NCBI GenBank assembly: GCA_937124495.1
Contig: CAKZKZ010000476.1
Location: forward strand, 1-16,233
Source of the DNA: an uncultured Dokdonia sp.
GTDB taxonomy: Bacteria > Bacteroidota > Bacteroidia > Flavobacteriales > Flavobacteriaceae
Reading direction: 5' to 3'
Length of the DNA: 16,233 nt
In this document: positions 6,535 to 13,756 of the stretch, in pieces
Numbering within the stretch: position 1 is the stretch's first letter
How the letters are laid out: every line of letters begins with the position of its first letter
Position numbers and translations under genes: made by a program
The notes under the pieces: generated by a model
Seen by the model: the letters and a program-made list of their open reading frames with translations, nothing else
What the model was told of the DNA's origin: nothing
Database searches by the model: none

Positions 6535-8850
6535 TTAAAAAGAAATTCTAAAACTGAAATTAGGGGTGATTCCTAGAGATTTGTTCTCTATTCTAGAGAT
6601 GGAACTATCTTCATTAACAATGAAGTAGGTGTTAAGGATATTTTCTCTATTTAATATATTCCATAAAGAGATTCCAATTTTTCCTCTTGCTTTCCCTTTT
6701 AGGTTAAAAGAATATGTTGATGAAAAGTCTGTCCTTATGTATTCATTTACATGGTCACTATTAGGAGGTCTGTATATAATCTCTCTGGCAAAAGGGCTGT
6801 CTCCTTCGGGCAGAGTCGTAACATTACCAGAGCGCCAATTTACACCCAGTGCAAATTTTAAATGATCTCCTATCGTATATGCCCCTGCAAAAGTTAATGC
6901 GTGCGTAATGTCAGCATTATTAGGGAAAGGGTTTCCGCCATTTAATGTATCAAATTCATAATAGTTTTCACTAAAAGAATAACTCAACCATGTGCTTAAG
7001 TTTCTAAATCGTTTGTTGCTAAGAAAGTCAACACCTCTTATTTCATAATCTCCAGTAGCGTTTACAAACTGGAACTGGTTTTGAAATCCTTGAGTTCTAG
7101 CAGTGATTCCGTTTACCTTTTTAAGATAGCCCTCTGCGGTAACGAGTAATTTATTTTTATTGTATTGTATTCCTAGAGATGTTTGTCTACTTCTAATAAT
7201 AGGGATAGTACTATCATTTGCGAGTACCCAACGCCGACTCTCAACACCTATAAAATCATTCTGTCGATCTATAATTTGTGATGTTGTCTGACTTTTTAAT
7301 TCTCCTAAGATTTCTACTTTAAAATCGGAAAGAAATTCTTGACTAAAACTGACTCTAGGCTCTAAAAGCACTTTGTCAAACTTTCCAAAATAATTTGCTC
7401 TAATCCCTGTTTTTATATCTGTTTTTTTGGATTTTGTAGTCAAGTGTAATTCGCTATAAACCGCATGAGTTCTTAATACTTCTTTGATGTTACTTCTAAA
7501 AGGTGGATTATCTATATCTTCTAAGTTAACAACACCTACTTCAAAAAACTGGTACCCATTCAACCAATTAATGCCATTGCGTATGGTGTAATTAGTGTTT
7601 AATTTTACACCCGTATCAAGGACTTCATTTTTTTGATTTAGACGTTGATTATTAAGAATATCGGCGTTTGTTGCATCTAGCGTATAAAATGATCCATATA
7701 TTTGTATGTCACTTGAAAATGAAGTACTCCACTTTCTGCTATATGTGAGTCCTGAAGCAAGGTTTTGCTGTGTGATACCACTGCTGGAAGCTTCTCTGGT
7801 ATCTAAAGTGTTGGTTTCTTCTAAGTAATCTAGTGAGTTAAAAATGGAAGTAAAGTTAAAACGGAGTTTGTCTTTTTTTGAAATATCATAAAGCAGTTTT
7901 GTACCAATATCATAAAAATAAAAGGCTTCATCTTTAATAATGGTTTGATCTGTTTCTGAGGATGTATTTGTGATTTCTGTATTTTGAAAAATACGATCAA
8001 AATACTGTTTGAAGGTAGGGGTTTCTATACCATCTGTAATGGACCTCCTAGCTGATACCTGAAGCTCGACTTTATCTGATAAAGGGATTTTTGCAACAGC
8101 ATTTGCATCTATAAAATTAAATCCTACTCCACCTGAAAATTGATCATTAATAGATTGATCTAGTTGTATGTCTATAATACTAGATACACCATCTCCATAA
8201 ATAGCACTTGTACCATTTTTTGCAACAAAAACATTCTTTACAAGATGTGGGTTAAAAGCAGAAATTAATCCAAAAAAATGCCCGGATTGGTACATTTTAA
8301 TACCATCCCATAATATGAGGTTTTGATCATGAGTCCCTCCTCGTACATTAATATTTGATACAGTTTCATCAACGCTTAAAATACCAGGAAGGGCTTGAAT
8401 GGTCTGTAAGATGTCAGACTCAATGAGTCCTGGTAAAATTCCAAAATCATCTGGTTTTAAAATAATAGCACCCGTCCTATTGGTAGAAATACCTGAAGTA
8501 AGGTAGTCTTTTATATACACTTCATCCAGTTCTTGACTGATAAGCTCTTCTTCTTGTATTCTTGTTATGGCTATAAAGCGTTTATTAATAATTTCAAATC
8601 TTAGTCCTGTGTTTTTTTCTAAAATCAGCAAAACCTGCTTTAAGGGCAGGTTGGTTTTAGGAACAAGGGATGTTTTGTTGAGAATCGTGTCATCTGCATA
8701 AGAAAAGCGAATATCATATCGATCCTCTATAATCTCCAAAATATAGGAGAGGGATTTTTTTTCAGTTTCTTCTTTGGTTTGAGAACGTATTTCTGAGAAA
8801 CTAAAAACGACAATAATGAAAAAGAGAATTAGGTTATTTTTTTTATTCAC
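6535..8850 (-). CDS. FecA-like TonB-dependent outer-membrane receptor with STN signalling domain
   Basis: A 771-residue outer-membrane transporter/transducer. After a signal peptide (1-23) comes an STN domain (about 30-96, 'LSYILEIIEDRYDIRFSY' to 'LRFEIINKRFIAI'), then a linker with a possible TonB box (about 108-114, LDEVYIK). The plug covers about 125-235 ('DILQTIQALPGI', 'INVRGGTHDQNLILWDGI', 'SAIYGDGVSSIIDI'), and a beta-barrel ends in a terminal Phe (SFRISF). No carboxypeptidase-regulatory-like domain lies between STN and plug, and there is no SusD partner, so it resembles FecA more than SusC. In the FecA family the STN domain contacts the FecR C-terminus when substrate binds. It starts with GTG at 8850, overlapping the FecR stop by 8 bases (GTGAATAA). 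The substrate cannot be read from sequence; a siderophore, other metal chelate or small glycan/peptide are all possible. Confidence 0.92.
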   Translation of the reverse strand: MNKKNNLILFFIIVVFSFSEIRSQTKEETEKKSLSYILEIIEDRYDIRFSYADDTILNKTSLVPKTNLPLKQVLLILEKNTGLRFEIINKRFIAITRIQEEELISQELDEVYIKDYLTSGISTNRTGAIILKPDDFGILPGLIESDILQTIQALPGILSVDETVSNINVRGGTHDQNLILWDGIKMYQSGHFFGLISAFNPHLVKNVFVAKNGTSAIYGDGVSSIIDIQLDQSINDQFSGGVGFNFIDANAVAKIPLSDKVELQVSARRSITDGIETPTFKQYFDRIFQNTEITNTSSETDQTIIKDEAFYFYDIGTKLLYDISKKDKLRFNFTSIFNSLDYLEETNTLDTREASSSGITQQNLASGLTYSRKWSTSFSSDIQIYGSFYTLDATNADILNNQRLNQKNEVLDTGVKLNTNYTIRNGINWLNGYQFFEVGVVNLEDIDNPPFRSNIKEVLRTHAVYSELHLTTKSKKTDIKTGIRANYFGKFDKVLLEPRVSFSQEFLSDFKVEILGELKSQTTSQIIDRQNDFIGVESRRWVLANDSTIPIIRSRQTSLGIQYNKNKLLVTAEGYLKKVNGITARTQGFQNQFQFVNATGDYEIRGVDFLSNKRFRNLSTWLSYSFSENYYEFDTLNGGNPFPNNADITHALTFAGAYTIGDHLKFALGVNWRSGNVTTLPEGDSPFAREIIYRPPNSDHVNEYIRTDFSSTYSFNLKGKARGKIGISLWNILNRENILNTYFIVNEDSSISRIENKSLGITPNFSFRISF

Positions 8851-9736
8851 CCCTTAAAGTTATCATTCGATTTGTTCTGATGTACTTCAGATTTAGGGGT
8901 AAGGTAATAGATTTTAGAGCAATATCAATATCATTGTGAATAAAACTTCCTGTAAATAATTGCTTTGAATCTATATCAGTTGCTATTATTTTAATGTCAT
9001 ATTGTCTTTCAAATTCAGCGAGTACAGCACTATACGGGATACTTTTAAAGGAGCTTGTATGGGTAATCCAAGAAGGACTTAATTGCGTTGTTTTTGTCTT
9101 AGCGGTTGTAATTCCATCCATTTTTATATAACGGTCTCCTTTTTTTAATAAAAAAGATTCACCAAGATGATCTACTCTTACAATTCCTTCATAGCAAATA
9201 ACTTCAAATAACTCGTCTCTATCTTTTACTGTAAATTGAGTACCAACAACAGTAACAAGTCCAGTCGTTGTTCTAACATTAAAAGTTGATCCTTTTTCTA
9301 CTTTAAAAAAAGCTTCTCCTTGTAATTGAACTTCGCGTTGTGTATCCCATTCTTTTTCATTGTATGTTAATGAAGATAAGGAGTTAAGAGATACATTTGA
9401 ATTGTCAGGAAGTATGAGCTCTTGTTTTTGACTTGCAAGTGTTGAAATCTCTGTTCCTTGGATATTAAAAGATTGATAAATACCAAAAAGAATTACAATA
9501 GCAGCTGCTATTGCTATAAATGGTTTCAACCAATTTTTTTGTTGATTTTTAGCCTCTATAGTTTTATGAAGCCTGTTAAATTCTGAATTTGTATCAAATA
9601 GATCAGATCTGAAACTTTGTACACCATCAGAAATACGAACCAAATCCTCATAATCATCTAGTCCCTTAAAAAGCTGTAGCTCTTTAGGATCTAGCTCATT
9701 ATCTAGCCATTTTCTTATTAGTTCTTCTCTTTCCAT
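8843..9736 (-). CDS. FecR-family anti-sigma factor
   Basis: A 297-residue inner-membrane regulator. The cytoplasmic N-terminal part (1-68, 'MEREELIRKWLDNELDPKEL') should hold the sigma factor. One membrane helix covers about 70-90 ('KPFIAIAAAIVILFGIYQSF'). The periplasmic FecR domain (about 95-205) has 'LPDNSNVSLNSLSSLTY' and 'GEAFFKVEKG...FNVRTTTGLVTVVGTQFTV'. The C-terminal DUF4974/STN-like domain (about 225-297, 'FKSIPYSAVLAEFERQYDIKI') is the expected contact for the receptor's STN domain. It lies between the sigma factor gene (57 bases upstream) and the receptor gene (8-base overlap), as in classic cell-surface signalling operons. Confidence 0.93.
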   Translation of the reverse strand: MEREELIRKWLDNELDPKELQLFKGLDDYEDLVRISDGVQSFRSDLFDTNSEFNRLHKTIEAKNQQKNWLKPFIAIAAAIVILFGIYQSFNIQGTEISTLASQKQELILPDNSNVSLNSLSSLTYNEKEWDTQREVQLQGEAFFKVEKGSTFNVRTTTGLVTVVGTQFTVKDRDELFEVICYEGIVRVDHLGESFLLKKGDRYIKMDGITTAKTKTTQLSPSWITHTSSFKSIPYSAVLAEFERQYDIKIIATDIDSKQLFTGSFIHNDIDIALKSITLPLNLKYIRTNRMITLRGE

Positions 9737-9793
9737 AACAATACGTTCATTAATAAAACAATTAAGTTGTAAAAATTCCTACCTGATGTTCTA

Positions 9794-10309
9794 TTATAAT
9801 TCGTCAATTTGTTCTTTTAGTTTTTTTAGAGCACCGTATATGCGTTTTTCTACAGCTTTTGTGCTGATGTCTAGAAGCAGTGCTATTTCTTTATGTTTTT
9901 TACCTTCTATTCTATTTAATAAGAAAGCAACTCGTTGTGCTTCTGTTAGATTTGAAATTGCTTTTTGTAATTTTTGAGAATACTCCTGTTCTTCCATTAA
10001 AAACTCAGGATTCTCATTGGTATGAGATTTTGGTTTTTCTAGCTGATATCTTAATACTACTTTTTGATGTTTTACTTCATTAAGCATTAAGTTGTTTCCT
10101 ACCGTAAATAAATAGTTTTTTGCTTTTTCTGGAGTAATATTTTTGCAATTTTCCCAAACTTTGATAAATGCTTCTTGAACCTTATCTTTTGGGTTTAAAT
10201 GATCCCCGAATTTATAGTATAAAAATGAGTGTAAATCTCCTGCATACTTCTTAAAGAAGTTTGCGTATAATGTTTCTTCACAAATATTTTTATGTAAATT
10301 CTTACTCAT
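9794..10309 (-). CDS. ECF-type RNA polymerase sigma factor
   Basis: A 171-residue sigma factor with only regions 2 and 4, as in ECF sigmas. Region 2 spans about 15-80 ('NFFKKYAGDLHSFLYYKFGD', 'KDKVQEAFIKVWENC', 'AKNYLFTVGNNLMLNEVK'). Region 4 spans about 110-165, with the helix-turn-helix 'HKEIALLLDISTKAVEKRIY' (139-158) that should read the -35 element. It is the first gene of the leftward sigma/FecR/receptor operon. By analogy with FecI it is held by the FecR protein and released when the receptor is loaded; likely targets are this operon and perhaps the divergent lipoprotein gene. The upstream divergent gap (10310-10470) carries no clear housekeeping promoter for this gene; the nearest is TATATTTTG at 10336-10328, one base too long. 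Confidence 0.94.
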   Translation of the reverse strand: MSKNLHKNICEETLYANFFKKYAGDLHSFLYYKFGDHLNPKDKVQEAFIKVWENCKNITPEKAKNYLFTVGNNLMLNEVKHQKVVLRYQLEKPKSHTNENPEFLMEEQEYSQKLQKAISNLTEAQRVAFLLNRIEGKKHKEIALLLDISTKAVEKRIYGALKKLKEQIDEL

Positions 10310-10381
10310 ACTCAGGTATCAAGGAATCAAAATATAAACTAAAGTGTATTTTTTATATGTAAAGGTAGGAGTTTTTATAGC

Positions 10382-10407
10382 TTGATTGTTTTAGTTGTGT
10401 AGATTTG
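10382..10407 (+). promoter_or_regulatory. Possible promoter of the LamG lipoprotein gene
   Basis: TAGATTTG at 10400-10407 is a full match to the Bacteroidota -7 consensus TAnnTTTG. The nearest -33-like TTG is at 10382-10384, giving a 15-base spacer, shorter than usual. A transcript from here would have a leader of about 55 bases before the ATG at 10471. The same gap may instead carry an ECF-dependent promoter, which I cannot identify. Confidence 0.35.
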
Positions 10408-10470
10408 TACTACAATGAGGTAACAAATAAAAGAAATCATTTTTAATATTTGTGCTATAAGTTTTTGAAA

Positions 10471-12114
10471 ATGCAATACAATTATAAAACATCATATATT
10501 TTGATCTTTCTCCTATTTATAATAGGGGTTTCTTGTCAGCAAGAAGAGTCAGAAATTATAACTCCTGATAGTGAGGAGATTATAGATGCAAATTCTAATT
10601 TAGCTTTATTATTACTACAAACTACATTAAACGATGGTTCTCTGGATGATCTAATAGATAATGCAAGCTGTATTGAAATCAATCTTCCTGTTTCTGTTAC
10701 TGTAAACAATGAACTTATCATTATCAATACCCTTAACGATATTACGCTTGTAGAAGACAACATCAATGCTTCAGATACAGATGAAGATATCATAGAAATT
10801 ACATTTCCTATTACCATAACACTTAGTGATCATACCGAGGTTGTCGTTTCTAATGAAGAAGCGTTATTACAATATGTAATTAATTGTTTTGGACAAGATA
10901 TTATATCTTGTGTTGACTTTCAATACCCAATTTCTTTCTCTGTTTTTAATTCTGATTTTCAAAATGCAGATGTTGTTACAGTGAATGATGATGAAGCTCT
11001 ATATCAATTTTTGATAAGTATAGGTAACGATAGTGCTATTATAGCAAGTTTAAATTATCCTGTAATACTCAATTATGATAATGGAGATAGTATAGAAGTA
11101 AATAGTAATTCAGCACTAGAAGATGCTATTAGCAATGCAAGTCAAAATTGTAGTTTTATTCCTCCAGATATATGTTTTGACGTTACAGATTTATCTATGT
11201 GTGATGACGATAATGATGGTCTGTTAGAGTTTGATATAACACAAGCAGTTCAAGGCTGTAGTGATCTTGATTTGTATAGTATATCATATTATATAACAGA
11301 GACAGATGCTACAAATCAAACAAATCCGATAGCAACACCAACAGCATACACAAATACAACAAATTCACAAACCCTATACGTTAGGGTTGAACTTATTATT
11401 GACACTACTGTTTCTCAGATATTTCCTTTTACATTAATCGTTGAAGATTGTTGTGACAATCCAGAGGTGTTATTTGAAGACTTGGTCATCTATATGCCAT
11501 TTTCAGATGAGTTTAAAGACCTTATAAGTGGACACACTATAGATAATCCAAACGGAAATTTTGTAGAAGATAGAAATGGAAATCCTACCTGTGCTTATTC
11601 TTTTGTACAAGCAGATTCTTTATCAATTCCTGTGACCACAACAAATCAATTGGTACAAGGAGATTCTTTTTCAATAAGTGTATGGTTTAAAATGCAAAAT
11701 GAAAATCCAAGCGATATTGAAGTGCTATTTCAAAAAGGAACTCAAGTCGGAGATGGATTTGAATTAAAAGTCTTTAATCTAAATACACCATACTTTATAG
11801 ATGCTTATAATACGTCGGCTATTGATTTTGATTGGTTGAATGAAGCAGATATAGTATGGACAAATACCGATTGGCATCACCTTGTCGTCACGGTAGATGT
11901 AGATAATACTGTACGTTTATATCGAGACGGCGTGGAAAGAGACGCTATAATAAACTCACCATTCGATATTGGTTCTGATCCACTATCTTTTTTTACCCTT
12001 GGTCAAGGATTCACAGGTCATCTAGATGATTTGAGAGTCTATAAGAAAACCTTAAATCCTACTGAAATAACAGAATTATATACTTTAGAAGCAGATTGTA
12101 ATACCTGCCTCTAG
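10471..12114 (+). CDS. Surface lipoprotein with tandem repeats and a LamG-like domain
   Basis: A 547-residue lipoprotein. The ATG at 10471 is preferred over the in-frame TTG at 10450 because it puts a proper lipoprotein signal first (MQYNYKTSYILIFLLFIIGVSC, Cys22). Two tandem repeats of about 75-80 residues follow (about 67-139 and 146-227). Each has the pattern 'SC-[IV]-x-x-x-[LY]-P', a second 'FP/YP' strand, then 'SNEEAL'- or 'SNSALE'-like helices and a closing Cys. Residues 235-327 are a 'MCDDDNDGLLEFDI...YYITETDATNQTNPI...TLYVRVE' module that I recall from large flavobacterial surface proteins. Residues about 335-540 are a LamG/concanavalin-like jelly roll ('SFSISVWFKMQ', 'WHHLVVTVD', 'VRLYRDGVE', 'GHLDDLRVYKKTL'). 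There is no type IX secretion C-terminal domain. It probably binds carbohydrate or protein at the surface. It diverges from the sigma/FecR/receptor operon, so regulation by it is likely but inferred. Confidence 0.8.
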   Translation: MQYNYKTSYILIFLLFIIGVSCQQEESEIITPDSEEIIDANSNLALLLLQTTLNDGSLDDLIDNASCIEINLPVSVTVNNELIIINTLNDITLVEDNINASDTDEDIIEITFPITITLSDHTEVVVSNEEALLQYVINCFGQDIISCVDFQYPISFSVFNSDFQNADVVTVNDDEALYQFLISIGNDSAIIASLNYPVILNYDNGDSIEVNSNSALEDAISNASQNCSFIPPDICFDVTDLSMCDDDNDGLLEFDITQAVQGCSDLDLYSISYYITETDATNQTNPIATPTAYTNTTNSQTLYVRVELIIDTTVSQIFPFTLIVEDCCDNPEVLFEDLVIYMPFSDEFKDLISGHTIDNPNGNFVEDRNGNPTCAYSFVQADSLSIPVTTTNQLVQGDSFSISVWFKMQNENPSDIEVLFQKGTQVGDGFELKVFNLNTPYFIDAYNTSAIDFDWLNEADIVWTNTDWHHLVVTVDVDNTVRLYRDGVERDAIINSPFDIGSDPLSFFTLGQGFTGHLDDLRVYKKTLNPTEITELYTLEADCNTCL

Positions 12115-12142
12115 ATTTTAAGAACTAGTTTGGTTGAGTTGT

Positions 12143-12184
12143 GTAAAAGGGGTCACTTACTTTTGTGGTCCCTTTTACCTTTTA
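12143..12184 (+). terminator. Strong intrinsic terminator after the LamG lipoprotein gene
   Basis: A 14-bp stem (12143-12156 with 12165-12178, two G-U pairs in the plus-strand RNA) closes an 8-base loop, and CCTTTTA follows. The core GTAAAAGGG pairs perfectly with CCCTTTTAC. It sits 28 bases after the stop codon at 12112-12114 and separates this gene from the light-related operon. The odd pairs become C-A mismatches on the other strand, so it works rightward. Confidence 0.85.
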
Positions 12185-12270
12185 TATCAATAAGGTATTA
12201 TACCCGTTATCATCTAAAAGGTATATCTATTAATTTGTTCTATAGCGTATCCTGTTGCTATATTATTTAT

Positions 12271-12297
12271 TTGTTTAATCTTTTTTGAATATCTTTG
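12271..12297 (+). promoter_or_regulatory. Bacteroidota-type promoter for the photolyase operon
   Basis: TTG at 12271-12273 and TATCTTTG at 12290-12297 (full match to TAnnTTTG) are separated by 16 bases. The start codon of the DUF2256 gene follows 14 bases later, so the leader would be very short. No operator for a light-responsive regulator is evident in 12185-12311. Confidence 0.45.
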
Positions 12298-12311
12298 AAC
12301 AAATAAATAAA

Positions 12312-12461
12312 ATGCATCGTAAGCAATTTCTTCCTCAAAAAATATGTGTCGTCTGCGATACGTCATTCACTTGGAGAAAAAAGTGGAAAAGAGACTGGAG
12401 TGAGGTCAAGTATTGTAGTGAGCGATGTAAACGCAATAAAAAGAGTAGAGAAGCTATATGA
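12312..12461 (+). CDS. DUF2256 small zinc-ribbon-like protein
   Basis: A 49-residue basic protein that a length cutoff would miss. It has two CxxC-like pairs, 'ICVVC' (C12, C15) and 'YCSERC' (C35, C39), separated by the invariant-looking 'FTWRKKWKRDWSEVKYC' block; this is the signature of DUF2256, whose members carry K-x-C-x-x-C, WRKKW and YCS-x-x-C. The four cysteines should bind one zinc. Its function is unknown, but the family is often found beside cryptochrome/photolyase genes (established co-occurrence as I recall it). Here its TGA overlaps the next ATG by four bases (ATGA), so it is translationally coupled to the DASH cryptochrome and is the first gene of the operon. Confidence 0.9.
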   Translation: MHRKQFLPQKICVVCDTSFTWRKKWKRDWSEVKYCSERCKRNKKSREAI

Positions 12462-13756
12462 ACACCTCTCTGGTATGGTTTAAGAATGATTTACGTGTAC
12501 AAGATCAACACTCACTGTCTAAAGCTGTTGCTTCTGGCAATCGTGTTATAGCGTTATACTGTTTTGATCCACTTTTTTTTGAAGAAGATATATTTGGCTT
12601 TAAAAAGACAGAGAAATACCGTGCACAGTTTTTAATAGAGACACTATCAGAACTTAAAAATTCATTATTAGATTTAAATATAGATTTATTGCTATATATC
12701 GATAATACTAGTGATAACATCATTAAAATTATAAAAGAGTATAATGTTACTGATATCTTTATTCAAAAAGAATGGACACAAGAGGAAAAGGATATTATAA
12801 CATCTGTTAGAAAAAAAACATCTACCATCACATGGCATGAAACCTATGATCAGTTTTTATTTCATCCCGATGATATCCCTTATGAAGAGTTTGCAAAAAT
12901 TCCCAATGTCTTTACTGTATTTAGAAAAGAATGTGAAAAGAAAGCAACCGTAGGACCTATATTAGCTCCTTTACAACCACTTCCTGTCGCTAATCGGATT
13001 GAGAATAACACAAAAGTTCCTACTCTTCAAAAGTTAGGGTTAGACACATTTACAGTAGATGTTCGAACGGCATTTCCTTTTAAAGGAGGAGAATTACAAG
13101 CAAAAAAACGTATTCAACATTATTTCTGGGGCACTCAAAAACTAGCTTTTTATAAAAAAACCAGAAATGGACTTGTGGGTATAGATTACAGTAGCAAATT
13201 GTCTCCGTGGCTTGCTAATGGTAGTATTTCTGCACGGCAAATTTATTGGGAAGTCAAGCAATTTGAAAAAGAAATCAAGAAAAATCAAGATACCTATTGG
13301 CTCATTTTTGAACTTATCTGGAGAGATTATTTTAAATATGTTTCGCTTAAATATGGGAACGCTATTTTTAAAATAGGGGGTATTCTTCATAAAGCATATG
13401 ATTGGAATACAAATAACATCGCATTACAAGAATGGATAGAAGGGAGAACACCTTATGATTTTGTCAATGCTAATATGATCGAGTTGCAAGAGACTGGATG
13501 GATGAGTAATCGAGGAAGACAAAATGTAGCTAGTTATTGGGCAAAAGAACTCAAACAAGATTGGCGTATTGGAGCTGCTTATTTTGAAAGCATGCTCATT
13601 GACTATGATGTGCATAGCAACTGGGGAAACTGGATGTATAATGCAGGAGTAGGTAATGATCCTAGAGATCGTACATTCAATATTAAGAGCCAAACAGAGC
13701 GTTATGATGCACAAGGAAAATTTAGGAAACTATGGTTACAAAATCAATTATTTTAG
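12458..13756 (+). CDS. DASH-type cryptochrome (Cry-DASH)
   Basis: A 432-residue cryptochrome/photolyase. The N-terminal Rossmann-like antenna domain (1-130) starts with 'SLVWFKNDLRVQDQ'. The FAD-binding helical domain covers about 205-425: the phosphate-contacting 'FKGGELQAKKRIQHYFW' (208-224), 'KTRNGLVGIDYSSKLSPWLANGSISAR' (234-260), 'ELIWRDYFKY' (285-294), 'TGWMSNRGRQNVASYW' (346-361), and 'DYDVHSNWGNWMYNAGVGNDPRDR' (382-405). The 'TRNG..GIDYSSKLSPWLA' and 'GNDPRDR' blocks are typical of the DASH clade. Known members bind FAD and methenyltetrahydrofolate and repair cyclobutane dimers in single-stranded DNA, with possible signalling roles. The plant-type C-terminal tail is absent, as is normal in bacteria. 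Its stop TAG is directly followed by the ATG of the next gene. Confidence 0.93.
   Translation: MNTSLVWFKNDLRVQDQHSLSKAVASGNRVIALYCFDPLFFEEDIFGFKKTEKYRAQFLIETLSELKNSLLDLNIDLLLYIDNTSDNIIKIIKEYNVTDIFIQKEWTQEEKDIITSVRKKTSTITWHETYDQFLFHPDDIPYEEFAKIPNVFTVFRKECEKKATVGPILAPLQPLPVANRIENNTKVPTLQKLGLDTFTVDVRTAFPFKGGELQAKKRIQHYFWGTQKLAFYKKTRNGLVGIDYSSKLSPWLANGSISARQIYWEVKQFEKEIKKNQDTYWLIFELIWRDYFKYVSLKYGNAIFKIGGILHKAYDWNTNNIALQEWIEGRTPYDFVNANMIELQETGWMSNRGRQNVASYWAKELKQDWRIGAAYFESMLIDYDVHSNWGNWMYNAGVGNDPRDRTFNIKSQTERYDAQGKFRKLWLQNQLF

Noticed and set aside
10450..10470. TTG at 10450 as start of the LamG lipoprotein
   Set aside because: It would put MCYKFLK before an otherwise standard lipoprotein signal; the ATG at 10471 gives a normal signal length with Cys22.
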